This document shows, piece after piece, positions 1 through 12,700 of a DNA stretch of 64,000 bases. Source of the stretch: Verpa conica (taxonomy: Eukaryota > Ascomycota > Pezizomycetes > Pezizales > Morchellaceae). The notes beneath the pieces are model-generated. The model made no database searches. It was not told the origin of the DNA and saw only the letters and a program-made list of their open reading frames with translations. The stretch's first letter is position 1, and each line of letters begins with the position of its first letter. The stretch is from assembly GCA_033030425.1 (NCBI GenBank), contig JAUFSD010000009.1, positions 1,674,001-1,738,000 on the forward strand, read 5' to 3'. Both the position numbers and the translations under genes were made by a program.

Positions 1-1190
1 TACCTTGTATTTCCAGCTACTGATAAGGATTCGTATAGCACCCTCTCCTCTCACGGTTTCCGGTCCAAGGTTGCCGACGCGTTTGATTCTCAACAAGAGG
101 CGTTTATGGTCTTGAAGAGCTTCCCACTCGTAGCAACAATCTTCCAGAGCTTACCACCTTGGATTCTTATGAAGATTTTTCCGGATGGAGGTAAACATTA
201 ATCTCCTTGCGATTAAATAATATACTAATAAGCTATCTTCTCATATAGCTGGATTCAGAGAGCTAGAGGTCGATGCGGAGAACCAGCTCAAGGCTCTCCT
301 CGAGAGAATAAGAAACGGCGAAAATAAAATAACCAACAGGACCGTTTTCCAAGAGATGTTGGAAGGTTATGTCGACCCACACCCGGAGGATCTCATCCAC
401 GAAGCTGTAAGTGTGGTAGGTGCAGGTATGCACACGACCCGTTGGATTCTTACTGTTGGTACTTTAGAGGTTGCAAGGAATCCAGCTATAGCATCGAGGT
501 TATTCAACGAGCTAAAGGCGGCAATTCCTGATGTTAACGGTTTACTACCATATGAGCAACTCGAGAGTTTACCTTACCTGGTATAGCCCCTTAACGATTC
601 ATGACTTGATCAATATTGCTAATGCTTTACGAATAGAGAGGTGTTGTTAAAGAGTCTTTGAGACTTGGATATGGTATTGTTTCCGCGAGCCCTCGAGTTA
701 CACCAGTCGGAGGAGCTTTGGTTGGTGGTTATCACATACCCGGAGGTGTAAGTTTGCCCTTGGAATACAACTTTCATGGCCAGGGTCCTAATATGAATCT
801 TTTTTTTAGTCTGTGATTGAAATGGACCATTATTCAATTAGTCACGATGAAGGAATTTTCCCAGACTCACATAGGTTTGCGCCGGAGCGGTGGCTTTCCC
901 CTGAATCGAAATCGAACGATAAATACGTCGTTGCTTTTGGGGCTGGAAGCAGACAATGTCTCGGTGTGAAGTAAGTCAATGCACGATTATTGATACTGTA
1001 CTCGCGCGGCAAACTAACAAATACTTATAATAGTCTTGCCTACTGTGAGCTCTACGTTTGTCTTGCGTACGTTTTCCGAAGGTTCGAATTGGACGCTGCC
1101 GGTCAAGACAGACTTGTTTTCGCCGACCACTGGTTGCCTACCTTGAGAGGGGAACAGTTTTCTTGCAAGGTTCGATCACGAGAGGATTAA
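1..1190 (+). CDS. Cytochrome P450, 3' part (5' end outside the window)
   Basis: Heme-thiolate monooxygenase, normally ER-anchored, oxidising a small hydrophobic substrate. Exons read as 1-190, 249-580, 637-747, 810-970 and 1034-1190, joined at GT/AG sites with all phases agreeing. Visible landmarks in order: the I-helix oxygen-binding motif GAGMHTTRW (about nt 418-444), the K-helix ExxR as KESLR after the second intron (about 650-665), the PRVTP stretch, and the heme-binding loop FGAGSRQCLGVN (about 936-972) with its cysteine ligand. The stop is TAA at 1188-1190. The N-terminal membrane anchor lies upstream of the window. The text around KESLRLGYGIVSASPRVTP resembles trichodiene-oxygenase-like fungal P450s, but the substrate cannot be told. 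No other biosynthetic gene lies beside it in this window, so there is no sign of a cluster on this side. The frame is intact over the visible part. Confidence 0.93.
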
Positions 1191-2536
1191 AAGTGTTGAG
1201 TTTTTTTTTTTATGTGGCGTTTTGGTTTTTTTTTGGTGGACTACAATAGGAATGGATGGGTTAGGGTTCTATTGTAAATAATTCATGAGGACTCATGAAA
1301 TAGGTGGCCGAAAGTGAAACCTTTGCTTTATTCCCTCTATCTATTTTGTTTTAACTGTCGTTCAAACTTCCAAAGTTAGCAGGATTAATTTTTTCTAAGC
1401 AGGAGCTCTAATATGAGTGTTAGCCCATTAGCCAAAACGCAGGCATGAGAGGCCGGTTCACTACTCAAATCCCATCCATCCCCTCGCTAGAGGTAGCCTT
1501 CCTCTACTATTTATTCTGGGCTACTAGAAGTGTTAGCTTTCCACTGTAAAGTGTGGATTCGCTCTGTCTAGACTAGATTCACCCTAGCATAGAAAGAAAA
1601 AACCGCAGCATAAAACATCCTTCCCGTGGTTCCGGGGAGTGCCGCATTCCATTCCATATTTATTTAGATATATCACGTACAGAGCCATATCTAGTGCCAG
1701 TATACTTATAGACGTAATACGTTACATCCCTCTTACTATGTTATACTCTACATACTCTAGGAAAAAGAAATACATACCCTCTTATACTAAATATGGGCTT
1801 ATAATCATGTTGACCCCCCACCCCTGTTGCATTATAATGCGGCTAAGTAATTCATCGGAAGACTCTACTCCGTATAATACGGGAAAAGCTAGATGTTTCG
1901 CCTACCCCCCCCTCCTTTTTTAAAATCCCATCTAGCATTGATGCGGCGTTCCACCGGATGCTAGATTGACTAGTTAGTTGTAGAACTACCGACTTAAAGC
2001 TGCTTTTTCCAGTAATACAGGATTAGTGGAAACATGCACGTAGAAGGGGGTGGGAAAAGCGGCAAGGAACCCTGACCCTGAAGGATCCACATTTCGGATA
2101 CGGCACTGCTTGGATGAATAAATACATGGTCCGGCACTGCTTATATTTGACTAGAAATCTATGTTTCCTCGTCTCTTATATTCTGTCACTCCGGGTGGCT
2201 ACTCAGCCTTGCGTATGCCATGTTCTCTACTTATTTTTTTATTATATGGGTCAATTAAAGTTTGGTTAGGCAATCTAGAGGCGGGGGAGGTTGATAAACA
2301 TATTTATCACTTCATATCCATTCATTCTTCTATAAATATCGCTAAAGTAGCTCACAAGTTTTATATCACTTAGACATCATAAACTCCAGAAAAAAAAAGA
2401 AAATCCCATGTATAACGCCACCGAAAAGAAAATAAATAAATAGAGAAACTAGCTGTTTACAGAGATTCCCATAATCAACCTCCTAAGAATAAAAACTTGG
2501 CCATTCATGAATTATAATCTAGTGTATTGCCCTTAT
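1191..2536. other. Intergenic tract, no gene seen
   Basis: Lies between two convergent genes. It holds T-runs (about 1201-1235), short TTAGGG-like words and AT-rich sequence. Small open frames here show no known motif or convincing splice structure. I see nothing further. Confidence 0.6.
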
Positions 2537-5269
2537 CTAGAGAGGTTCAGTGTTCCGCCGCACAATAGACCGTCTCCTTGTATAGGCTTTTCTCGCAGCA
2601 AGTCGCCTCCGAAGGGTAGCTCGCTTTTTCACAGCAGGCCGTTTCTGAGACGGTTTCGCCACAGGCTTTTGCTTACTCTTATTCGCAGCACTCTTGACAG
2701 AAATAGGACTCTTACCAGCTGCAGTGGTCTTCTGTTTTGCACCGATAAAATGGAGAAATTAGCCTCTTGATTTATTTTTAGAGAAGGAAATGGGGTCAAT
2801 CACATACCGTAGCTTTAGGGTTCTTGGTGTTGCTTTTAGACGGGGTAAGTTTTTTAGCAGCCGCGGCTTGGGAAATAGTATTTTTAATGTTTGAAAAAAG
2901 ACCCTTTACTGAGGTTGTAATGGCAGCTTGTGCCTTCCCCCTGCCGTCTTTGATGGGGAAACACTTCTTAGGTAGGGGTATTTTAACTCCCTACAACCGA
3001 ATAAAGGAAGGATTAGCAAAGTTCAACACAGCAATGCTAGGAAATCCAGAGGATAATTTACCCAAAGCACTTTCTCTGTAAATTTATTGTGCATCGTATC
3101 CCCTGCGATTGCCGCAAGCTCGATATTCACATCACTGGTCATCGAAACACCCGTCGGTGACTTGTTGGCCGCACCAGGGCAAGCTGGACTATTGCCCTTG
3201 TTTGTGATGGTCTTCAGATCGACCCCAATACGTGGGAGCCTAACCTTAAAGCCAGCTTCGTAATTGACAACTTGAATAACAGAGATACCGACACCTAGGA
3301 TTAGATTCGTGCTTGCGTCGAGATGCATATCGATCGCACCGCCAAGGAGCTCGAAGGGTAAAGCCTGAACACTCGCACCACTCCATTTATCAGATGTCCC
3401 TGGGGCGTTTTTATTCAAGAAGTCTTTGCGGAATATTGCGGTATTTGGGACCTATTGAATTAAAATTAGATGAAAGTTAGAATATTATATTACCGTAATT
3501 GGCTTACCGATCCCTTGACACCGAATGTAAAATCAGCGTCTGACCTAACGTTAGAACTGAAGCCAACTGTCAGCGCTGCCTTCGGTCCGAGACTGAAGAC
3601 ACCTGGAATCTAGAGGGGCCGGGTTATTAGCACTTAGTCTCATAAGAGAAATGAGGCTGTCTTACTGAGAGAGAGGGTAGAGTCATGCTATAGACGTCTT
3701 TCTCAAATTTAAAGCCGTCTGATGGCCCATTTGCTTTGATAAAAACCCTAAATTTCATCACGGTTCCTAAGCCCTGTGGCCTTGCCTCAAACAAAGCTGA
3801 CTTTGGAATGAAATTTTGAAACTATCCATAGGTTAGGGGCTATGAGCGGTAGTTTGGAAATGAAGGTTTCTAACCTGTAAGTGACCAGCCATTATGATCT
3901 TGCCCGAAACAAAACAATCAACACAGTCAATAGTTTGTCGAGAACTTGTGAAGAGATTTTTCTTCGCTCCTGACTTTCCAAGGGCAAGATTAAGACTGAT
4001 ATTGTCCTTCCCGACCTTGCCATTCGCAACTTTCCCTACAGCTTGCCCGGCCTTTTGAACACCTTTCTTAACCTCATTTCCAACCTTTTGAGCAGTATTC
4101 TTGACCTCATTTCCAACCTTTTGAGCAGTATCTTTGATCTTATTGCCAACATTCTCAGCCGTATTTTTAATTTTCTTGCCAACATCTTCAAAACCCTGCT
4201 TTACCTTTTTAAAAACGTCAAAAATACCAGGGTCGCGCTTCTCCAATGGTCCATATACACGGTTGGATTCCATATCCATCGTTCCGTAATCAATTGAGTA
4301 AGTCCCTGCAACCTCCGCCCATTCAGTCTGCACAGCATAAAAGTCGACTCGGAGAGCCTCCTCGACATAGTCAACTTTCTTAACCCAGAATACAGCACGC
4401 TGGGATCTAGAGCCACATCCTTCATGATTGGTGATCATGACAAATTGATTATCGTCACGTTCGTTGATCCAGCTCCAAATTTTAATATATTCAAAGACGT
4501 CCTCGTCTATGAGTGAGACTGAGAGTTTGTTGTCGCCGACCGTGGAGCAGTCCACAAAACGGGTGAGACCTTCGAATTTCTCCATTAGGAGGATCCGGCT
4601 GTCAGGAGGCGCATGCAGTGTGAAGTTCGCTACGAAAACGCTTCCATCGTCTGTTAAAAACAATTGTTAGCGAAAGCTGTATCATTGCGGAAAATTAGGG
4701 GAGAAGATACCTAGCGGAATACCATACATCATCAACTCCTGGGCAGAGGGTACTAGCCTCGAGTAATCGTCAAGATCTGGTAACTCAGATCTTCTATTGA
4801 GATATCTGTGCAATGGATCTACTCTCATAGGCAGAAGCTCAATCTCATCAGTATCACCTGGAGCTGTGGCTAGCTCACCCCGGGGGTGTATTATAGGCCG
4901 GATAGGACCGGTAGAAGCTGGAGCAGTAGCTGGCACATCTCGACGGTGTATTATAGGCCGGATAGGCCGAATAGGATCAGTAGAAGCTGGAGCTGTAGCT
5001 GGCACATCTCGGGGGTGTTTTATAGGCCGTATAGGACCGGTAGAAGCTGGAGCTGTAGCTGGCACATCTCGATGGTGTATTATAGGCAGAAGTATAGCAT
5101 CTGTAGAAGCCAGAGTCGTACCTGGCACATCTCGAGGGTTTATAGGCCGAATAGGATCGGTAGAAGCTGGAGCTATAGCTGGCACATCTCGAGCGTGCAA
5201 TACTCTTGCATTTGTGAGGTCAAGACAACTGACCAAAGTTGCCAAAGTAAGGAGGCTTGGAAAAAACAT
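2537..5269 (-). CDS. Secreted tandem-repeat protein with DUF7029/DUF7223-like domains and a coiled 11-mer repeat
   Basis: Seven exons: 5269-4711, 4650-3875, 3821-3666, 3609-3508, 3451-3062, 2990-2808, 2731-2537, giving 786 aa in one frame. Residues 1-21 are a signal peptide. Residues about 27-145 are six imperfect repeats of the type RDVPATAPASTGPIRPI, separated by short basic spacers (PR, HR, RR). Then comes a globular domain (about 187-320), an EKR site, and Lys-rich 11-residue repeats (VGNEVKNTAQK type, about 330-400) that would form an amphipathic helix like LEA proteins. A Cys-containing domain follows (CVDC about 427; GVKIPLPKKCFPI near its end), then a Lys/Arg-rich tail. The layout matches fungal secreted proteins annotated as DUF7029/DUF7223; those names are from memory. 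Function is unknown; a wall or extracellular role is inferred. Kex2-type cleavage at KR, RR and perhaps PR is possible. Confidence 0.85.
4870..5200 (-). repeat. In-frame minisatellite coding the N-terminal peptide repeats
   Basis: About six head-to-tail units of roughly 51-66 bp inside exon 1 of the secreted repeat protein. On the plus strand each contains words such as GTAGAAGCTGGAGC and TAGCTGGCACATCTCG. All units keep the frame, and length differences are multiples of three. Such arrays commonly vary in copy number between strains. Confidence 0.9.
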
Positions 5270-6343
5270 TATTACGGTCCCAGACCGTGAAAAAAGAAAT
5301 CACTAAAGTAAAGAAAAAAAAGAATGGCAAGCCTAACACAAGGCAATAGGGTGATCCTACCTGAGGTCTATAACGAAAGTAATGGGAGAGGATCTATTCG
5401 TTCTGCAAAGCCCATCTTGTATAAGAGTTTTGAACTCTTATACCGGACTCGTGCGAGTCAGCAATAACATTCGAGATTAACTAGTTGTAGTGGAGTGCTG
5501 CGGTATAAAGGGTAGAAGACTACCGGAACCGCATCTGTACCATTGAATAACCACCAGGAATAAGTACCAAGGCAAGTCGTATAGACTAGGATCAAGGGTG
5601 CTTTATATTGGCGGTGTACAATTTTTGTAATCGAATAGATGGCTTTTTATACACGCTCACCGAAAGCCAAACCAAGCGCATCTGACTGTTATACATAGTA
5701 AGTAATGCGTTATTGTTTATAGAAGCAAGAATAGATTTCTAGTAAGCACCCAAGGCAAGATTATCAGCTACCGCCAAGGCTGGCTGCGCCCAGGCTTCTT
5801 GGCGGTACAGCATTGGCGCTACGCCGTTTGAGGTACAGTATGTGCATGGGTATCGGCCCGAGTTCCTTATTCTACACGAGGATTAGTATATATCACCACG
5901 GGCGCAACCCTCTCAACCCAAGTGTTCTGTTTATAATGCTAATAAAAGTGGAGGAGGAAGAGGGACTAACTTTCTGCGCTCCTGGCACTATAGCTACTAG
6001 CCAAAACGCTCTAGAGCTGTCTTGGCACACCTTGAAGAGTTCGGTAGCAGACCGTAGCCGTAAACAGCAAGAAGTTTCACCTATTGGTGAGCTATTTCCA
6101 TCCCCTCTTTAAAACTGTAGGGGGGTTTTGTGCGCTCTGGATTTTGAAAATCCCTCGAGAAAGGGCCTCACGGTAGTTGAACTGATAAGCATTTATATAA
6201 AACTAGAAAAAACCCCAAATATCGCCTAAGGGAGTTACAAAATTCCTAAGCTTGGAAATAACAAGATCCCTCATTTCCTTTTAAAAACCTATCTAATTCC
6301 TTGGGCTTCTCGGACCCACGTATCACCTCTTCCAATAGAAATA
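5270..6343. other. Intergenic, presumed promoter of the secreted repeat protein
   Basis: Contains the upstream region of the minus-strand secreted protein and the 3' flank of the SET gene. An open frame at 5813-6112 (+) has no recognisable motif or splice context and was not called. Confidence 0.5.
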
Positions 6344-8103
6344 TCAGCCAATCTTACAACCCCGAACACCACATTTACACTTCATCCTGCGCTTTATAAA
6401 GTAGTCTTCCCCGTAATCTGCTGTAATCTCTTCAAAAATTTCGATATCTTTGATTGCCGTAAGAACAGATATTTTCCTCCCACGAAAATCCATAGCGGTC
6501 AAGAAACAATTTGCGGAGCAAGAGTGGTTGACGAATCGAGTAAAATTACCTAAGAATTTTAGTTAGATTATTTTTGACTAGAAAAAGAGCATTGGTGGTA
6601 TAGAGGTAAAACCTTGATGCAAGCTTGTTGTTAGGTAGAAATTCTCGTCGGTATAACCCAAGTGTCCATTAAGCACATACACATCACCTTCCATAGCATA
6701 TATCCGAATAAGCCCTGCATATTCTCCTAGGACTGTACCTTTTTGGATGGCCTAGCATCCTGTTAGAAAGATCCAAAAGGGTATAAACTTGGATGTAAAT
6801 AGAAACTAACCTGTAAACTGCGCACTCCAAGTCCTTTGCCGTCTGTCTCAATTACTTCTACCAAGGGCTCAGGGAAGCATATTCTTAAAATATTGTCACA
6901 CTCCGTGACACCTATTGCTTCGCACATATCACAGACTACTCTGCCATAATCCACCAGCTCATCGGGAATCTCACAGCTGGCACCAATATAACGAGGGTCA
7001 TTTTCTGGGGGAAACTCTTCCAAGTGGAGTATAGAATGTTCGATAGGTGTATATACTGGCGTAACCGGCTTTATTGAACTTTTATCAACTGCCACAAACC
7101 ACCGGTGTGGATGGTTCAAGTATCTCGCAGCCATAGGGTCTCCTAGATTCTCCAATTCTAGCGGCAGGTGGATATCAGATGCAGACGCATAGGTCCAATT
7201 AATTGCAGCCATCCACGCTTCTGACGGAGAATCAACAATACTCTCCGTAATTCCAAGGTCCTCAAACATAGCAACGAGGATAGCTCCATGATTTCGTCGT
7301 ATAGTCTTGATAATTAGCTCAAACGAAACACTATTCTCGGTAATCAGCTGGAGCAAAATAAGCCATTGATCTTTAGAAAGTTCTGATACGGCATTGCGGA
7401 ATGTGCGAGATAAAGAAAGTAAGCTTAGGAGCTTCCAGCCGCAAGTGTCGGAAAACTGTTTATAGCGTGTAAAAGCTGATAGGAGGCGGTCAATACTGGG
7501 GTCGGGGGGTATATTGGTGCCTTGCAAGCGGATAGAGCTGATATCTATGGGCAGGGAGTTTCTGGGTTGAGGGCAGAAGAACCTGTGAGAATGAGGAAGG
7601 ACAGAGTGATAGAATTGTGGGCTTGGGTCTGTCGATTTTTGGTGATCTAACCAGTATGCCGCTTCTACAATCGACAATCTTAATAAGTGTAATAGGTTTG
7701 GAGTTGTAAACAGACTACAGTATCAAAACTCACTCAATGCCAGCATGGCCTCTGCTAATTCAGCTCGAGCAATTCCATCTACCAGACCAATACGTATCTT
7801 TTCTAAAGAGCGGCTGTGTGCGGTGGCTGTCTTAGGAGCGTCTACTTGGCAAATTGATTCAGTAGGAACCCCCTTAGAGTCCAAAGTTTCTTCAGCCCGG
7901 AAACCTCTCATCAAATCCCTGAAAATCCCTTCCATTGATACTCGTATAGCTTGGGGGACTGAGCTTTGCTGGGCATCCTCAGCCGAGCCTCTAGGAGCAT
8001 GCGGCAAACTTGTGTCATTCATTAAGTTTGTCGTAAGCTCTTTGGCTATCGCCTCGTGTAGGTCTCTGGGATTTTGTGAGGGGTATAATCGTGATGATTC
8101 CAT
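6344..8103 (-). CDS. SET-domain protein (putative protein lysine methyltransferase)
   Basis: Four exons: 8103-7734, 7664-6811, 6751-6613, 6549-6344; 522 aa. The SET core is at the C terminus. It starts with GKGLGVRSLQAIQKGTVLGEY (residues about 399-419, split by an intron), then RFVNHSC (NHSC about 462-465, the AdoMet/substrate pseudoknot strand), then EEITADYGEDYF with the catalytic-type tyrosine. It ends in a post-SET-like KCKCGVRGC. The N-terminal 390 residues are helical-looking and not recognised, so the target (histone or other) is unknown. Start is the first ATG of exon 1. The third intron has a weak donor (GTTTTA), and the second intron uses the second of two nearby acceptors because the first (CTAACAG) leads to a stop. 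These two borders are the least certain. No transmembrane segment or signal peptide, so a nuclear or cytosolic protein is expected. Confidence 0.85.
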
Positions 8104-8864
8104 ATGCTCTCAAGGCATGCCAGTCGTGCGTTGTTGAGAGGAGTGAAACCTCATAAACTGAGCACAGAAGTGGAGGTCCCCTTGGTGCTGTCTGGTAGAT
8201 CATCAAAAGTCACGTTATACATGGGGATGGTGTCAAAGGGGGCTCTATGGGTAATTGCATAAATACAAAACTTGAATATATTTTACGTACCAAAAAAACT
8301 CAGGTTTTTTTACCAAACTCAAGTTAATCCCTTCGGTCAGCCTTCTATGCTTTGTTTTCTTCTGCAAGATTGATGGTTTTCAGCAACTGTTAGATGAGAG
8401 CTCCCTATAGTCTCTCTGCTACTCGATTCCAGATAATTTAGGAGGCCTGGGCCCCGATGATAGCAGAGGCTAAAATAACGAGGATTCTATTTCATGGATA
8501 GATCTAGGGGATAGAAGTGGGTATAATAGACAAGAGTGATTGTGAGACGTTGGTGGGTCTCAGAGCCCAGAGAGATGAAGAGGAGGGTGACATCACATGA
8601 ATATGCCAACCAACCAACATCGATTCTCTGCACTCATACCATCTTATCACGAGAACTAGCTGAAATAACAAACTGGAGAGGAACGGTCAAGGTCTTTTGT
8701 ATAAGTGCCGGCCGGCAGATTTAAAAAATATAAATTATCCAATGAAATTAACTACATCCGCCCTTCTATTCACACCAGCGCACTGCACTACCACTAACAA
8801 CCTCCCCACAACTCCACTATTTTCATCCCCGGATCTTCAAACTCTAGCCACCAAAAAAGCAAGC
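8104..8864. other. Intergenic between the SET gene and the pectate lyase
   Basis: Presumed promoter of the SET-domain gene (minus strand) and terminator region of the pectate lyase. No additional gene is supported. Confidence 0.5.
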
Positions 8865-9783
8865 TTAGGCGGAGGTAACATCAGAGGTTGCGTACAAGCA
8901 GACCTTGGAGTCAGGGCCGTTTCCAAGCTCAACAGGCTCAGCACCAGAGTTGTTACCAGTGAATCTAGCGCAAACCTTCTTGACGCTGGAAACCTTAGTG
9001 CTCTTGATGGTGATTGTATCTGTAAAAAAATATTATAGTAAGTATCCAAAGTCATATAATATTAAGAGTGGTATTAAATCTCACCTCCGTAGTTCTGGTT
9101 TCCACCAGCGAGGAGCTTGCCGTTCTTGGCCACAACACCGGACATCTCGACAGAGCGCTTGTACTGAGTTTTGCAGTTACCGCACGAGCGCCAGAGTTTG
9201 CCAAAGTCCTGGACGTAAAAGTCCTTGATGACAACCTTTCCACCACCGTTGTGTTGAATGACTAGAAGAAACTCAGTTAGACTTGGATTCGACCGCTATG
9301 GAATATAAAAAGCTTACCCTTGTCGTCAGCGTTTTTGGCACCACCACCGGTGACATAAGATGTTCCGGAAGTCTGCTTGATAGTCAAGGCATCCTCGCAG
9401 ACATCTTCCCACCAGACGTTCTGGATGGTGCAGCTGCCCTTGCAGTGGACACCTTCAATCTGGTCCTTTCCGATGATGACGTTCTTCAAGGTAGCGCCAG
9501 CCTCGAGAATGAAGACGGCGTCCTTGTCACCACCTTCAGCCTGACCAGTGCAAGACTCTAAAGAAAGGAAGCCAAATTAGTATACTTCAATGGTTTGAAT
9601 TGTGATGTGGGAGAACATACTTCCACGTCCGAATCTCTTCATGCCACCATCGAAAGTTCCAGTAATGGTCTTTGCGGAAGACAAAGTGGTGCTGCTAGCA
9701 GCAGAAGGGAAGGTTGTTGTGGCAGCCGCAGAGACAGAGACGGCACCGAGAATGAAAGAGGCGAGAAGAGCGGTGAGCTGCAT
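8865..9783 (-). CDS. Secreted pectate lyase, polysaccharide lyase family 3
   Basis: Cleaves polygalacturonate by Ca-dependent beta-elimination outside the cell. Four exons: 9783-9621, 9557-9318, 9261-9085, 9019-8865; 244 aa, the usual PL3 length. Residues 1-20 form a signal peptide ([20 protein letters not shown]). The mature protein carries PL3 hallmarks in order: [74 protein letters not shown], then [17 protein letters not shown] with conserved Arg and Cys residues. The frame is intact and key cysteines are present, so it should be active. Introns fall at regular spacing with good donors and acceptors. A TATAAAAG sits about 190 bp upstream. It fits a saprotrophic or plant-associated life style. 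Confidence 0.95.
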
Positions 9784-12700
9784 GTTTGCAAATTCGGGTA
9801 GTTGATTGATAGCGGGATATAAGTAATCGTATTGAAAAGTTATGTAAAAGAGTGAGCTGCTATCAAAGCGAGCGAGTGAATTGAAATTGCAAAGAAAGGT
9901 AAAAGAAGGTGAATGTGCTTGAATGAGTGAGTGTGATGAAGAAGCAAGAACTAAACTGGAGGAAATAGGTCTCTTTTATAACACATCGTGGGCTGTTCCT
10001 TACTGTGAGGATCACGGGCCTTGTTCTACAGATTTAGATTATTCACGGAGCTTGGGTAGTCCGATCTCTACTTTCGGGTCCACAATTCCATATCGGAGAA
10101 TTGAAGTGGCAAGATTTCGGGTCAGTGTATACCGGTATAAAGTTGCTTTCTTGGCGCCGGTACACAGTCCGTATGATCGTTTCAGCTAGCAATATATGGA
10201 GGAAAGTATTACTTGGCATAATTTGTATCTCTCACGCACAGCCCTTGAATAAGTCTTCAAAATACCAACAGATTATACTAACTATGGTGGCCTTTGGCCT
10301 GAGTAAATGGCTAAACTAAAGCATTCTCAGGAGTCCATTGTCACAAAAGCTGCGCTCAGTATCTCATAAATCCACCTGTGAGTGTTTTGAAAGAGCTACT
10401 ACCGTCGGGGATTTCACGTGGTCTACCACCAATACGGTGTGGTCAGTTTTGAGCTTCTGAACCTTGTTAACATTACCCTTGCGACAAAATAATCCGAAAA
10501 CCATATCACCAATAAAGTATGACATTTGACATGGATGACATGTTGAGAACCCAGAGCCGAGCTCTAGTGTCGCATATATTAAGTCGAGGTTGTTGGAAAG
10601 TTCCATAACCCCACATCAGCCGTTATTTCTTTCAATCCTGGCCCCTGGGTCCGCTGCATGCTTTAAGGGCCTTAAGGGGGGAGGGTCCTGACCTTGCGGA
10701 CAAATGAGCGCTGATATTATTACTTACGGAACATGGAAGCATACTCCCCCGACGATTCAAAAAGAATTTAACTCTAAATTTGGGTAGCAAGATCTGGACG
10801 CGAGAATTTTTTTTCTTTAACCCGGTCCATACCAGAGATCTAGCTCACGCTAGTGCAGGGGGGGGTTCGCGTGTCAGATAGATTGGCGCGAGACCTGAAA
10901 GAACAAAACCTCCGCCCGAATGATTCACTTATTAAGAAAGGTTAACAGCGCCCAAATTGAAGGTCGTCAAACGCCTTGCAAAGGGGTTCGGTAACGTTCG
11001 ATACAGTGTTTTGTCTTAGGCGTGTTAAGCGGTGTAACGCGACTAACGTATCTGCTTTTGTGGAGAGCACTATCACATACCACCACGTGAAAACGGGAAT
11101 AGTTTACCAACTCCACGGATAGAGAAATAAAAGGCATACCGGCCCGTTCGGTCTGAATATAACCGAGTGATGTTGTATGCAAAAGTTAGGGAAGGAGAAG
11201 CTGTGGGTACAACAGAGTATTCCGGGCTGGAAGCGGATAGTGGCCAGAGCTTCATGTTGGAAGACACAAATCACAGGGGCAATTAAGGATCCGTTTGTTG
11301 TTGTGGTACAATAGGGGTGGTCGGAAGTGCTGTGGGCCGTTAGTCTACCTCGGATGAGGCTCCGCCAGGCAGGGTTGGGCTTCTTGGCCATAGCTTCTAC
11401 TATCCTTCAGTCGGTTCTATACACTATTTTTTAAGTTTGTAGGTCCGAATATCTCTTTCCGAGAGAAAGGGGTGCTACATGGGGTTCACCGCTAGCAGGG
11501 AATATACTTATCAATTTAGGGGGTACTGGAGCGGACATATGGAAAAGCCAAGAATACCAAGCAGTAGGAAATTTCCGCATGTTTATAGTGCTCATAAGAT
11601 CGAGTCTTAGTACCGGGATAGCATCATCCTTGACCTACATATGCATCTGGATTTATGCAGAGAAGCTTCAGGAAGCATGAAAACCTCCCTTTGCTATTCA
11701 ACTAGCGTTGCACTATCTAGTGTCAAAACAGTGATATTTAGCTACAATAGTTTCTTTTCAGCTTTCTCTAGTGAGGGCTTTGATTGTACCCCAAGATGAG
11801 GTTGACTTGGTCTGAGGCAAATGAAGCCGACACGATGCTTAAGGTATATATTGCGCATATGTGCTCAACCACTACAATAGGCCCACCACCAATTCCCTTG
11901 ACGGTAAGGTGGCCGGTCCATTCATAAAACTCAGGCCTCCCATGATTATTATATATTTACTATATAGATTAACATATATTAGGGGGCATAGGTACCTATT
12001 TGACTGGCAATTGGCTGACGCTGGAGACTGAATATACCTGTATATACAGACGCTGTGATTTCTATACAGAATTACAGGTTAGAACTGCTACGGTGTATGT
12101 AGCTTAGCACAGCAACTTTTAGCTATATGGGTGGCGCATATGTTTTCGCGGAGACCATGCCGTCTTACCATACAGGTCACTTTCCTGGAGACCTTTCCGA
12201 GCTTTATCACTAAACATTACGCAGAAGAGCTTCTTAGGGATGACTATTAGTAATAGATTACTGCTTAAAGCTTTCGTAGGTTTAGAACCCACCCCTTGTT
12301 CTCATATGCACAGAATATCACTCGGTATTGCATTATACGATAATATTAAAGTAAATTGTAAGAGTGAATTAATGGATTAAGGGCGTAATATTGTTGTATT
12401 TATCTTCTATATTGGACCATGACCGACTCGCTGAGGAGACCTCACCGCAGTGCCTCTACACAGACTCAGACTGTTTTGGGGGTCTTCCGACCTATGGTAT
12501 CGAAGTAAATATTGGGAAGAGTACGAAATATCTCTTGATTCATAGGCTTCTTGAGAGCTGTTGGGAATGCTCTGGATATACATCTATCGGCCAATATACT
12601 GTAGCTCATGCTCGATATAAGTATAGTTACAAGTACATATATAATGTCGCGTATGTTATGATTCCTGATGAAAAATATTTTCAAATGAATAATTTTCCTA

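Noticed and set aside
4797..5306. Plus-strand repetitive open frames opposite the secreted repeat protein
   Set aside because: Produced by the minisatellite; the minus frame has the signal peptide and splices into a conserved-looking protein.
10364..11391. Several minus-strand open frames of 60-95 aa
   Set aside because: No shared frame, splice signals or recognisable domain.
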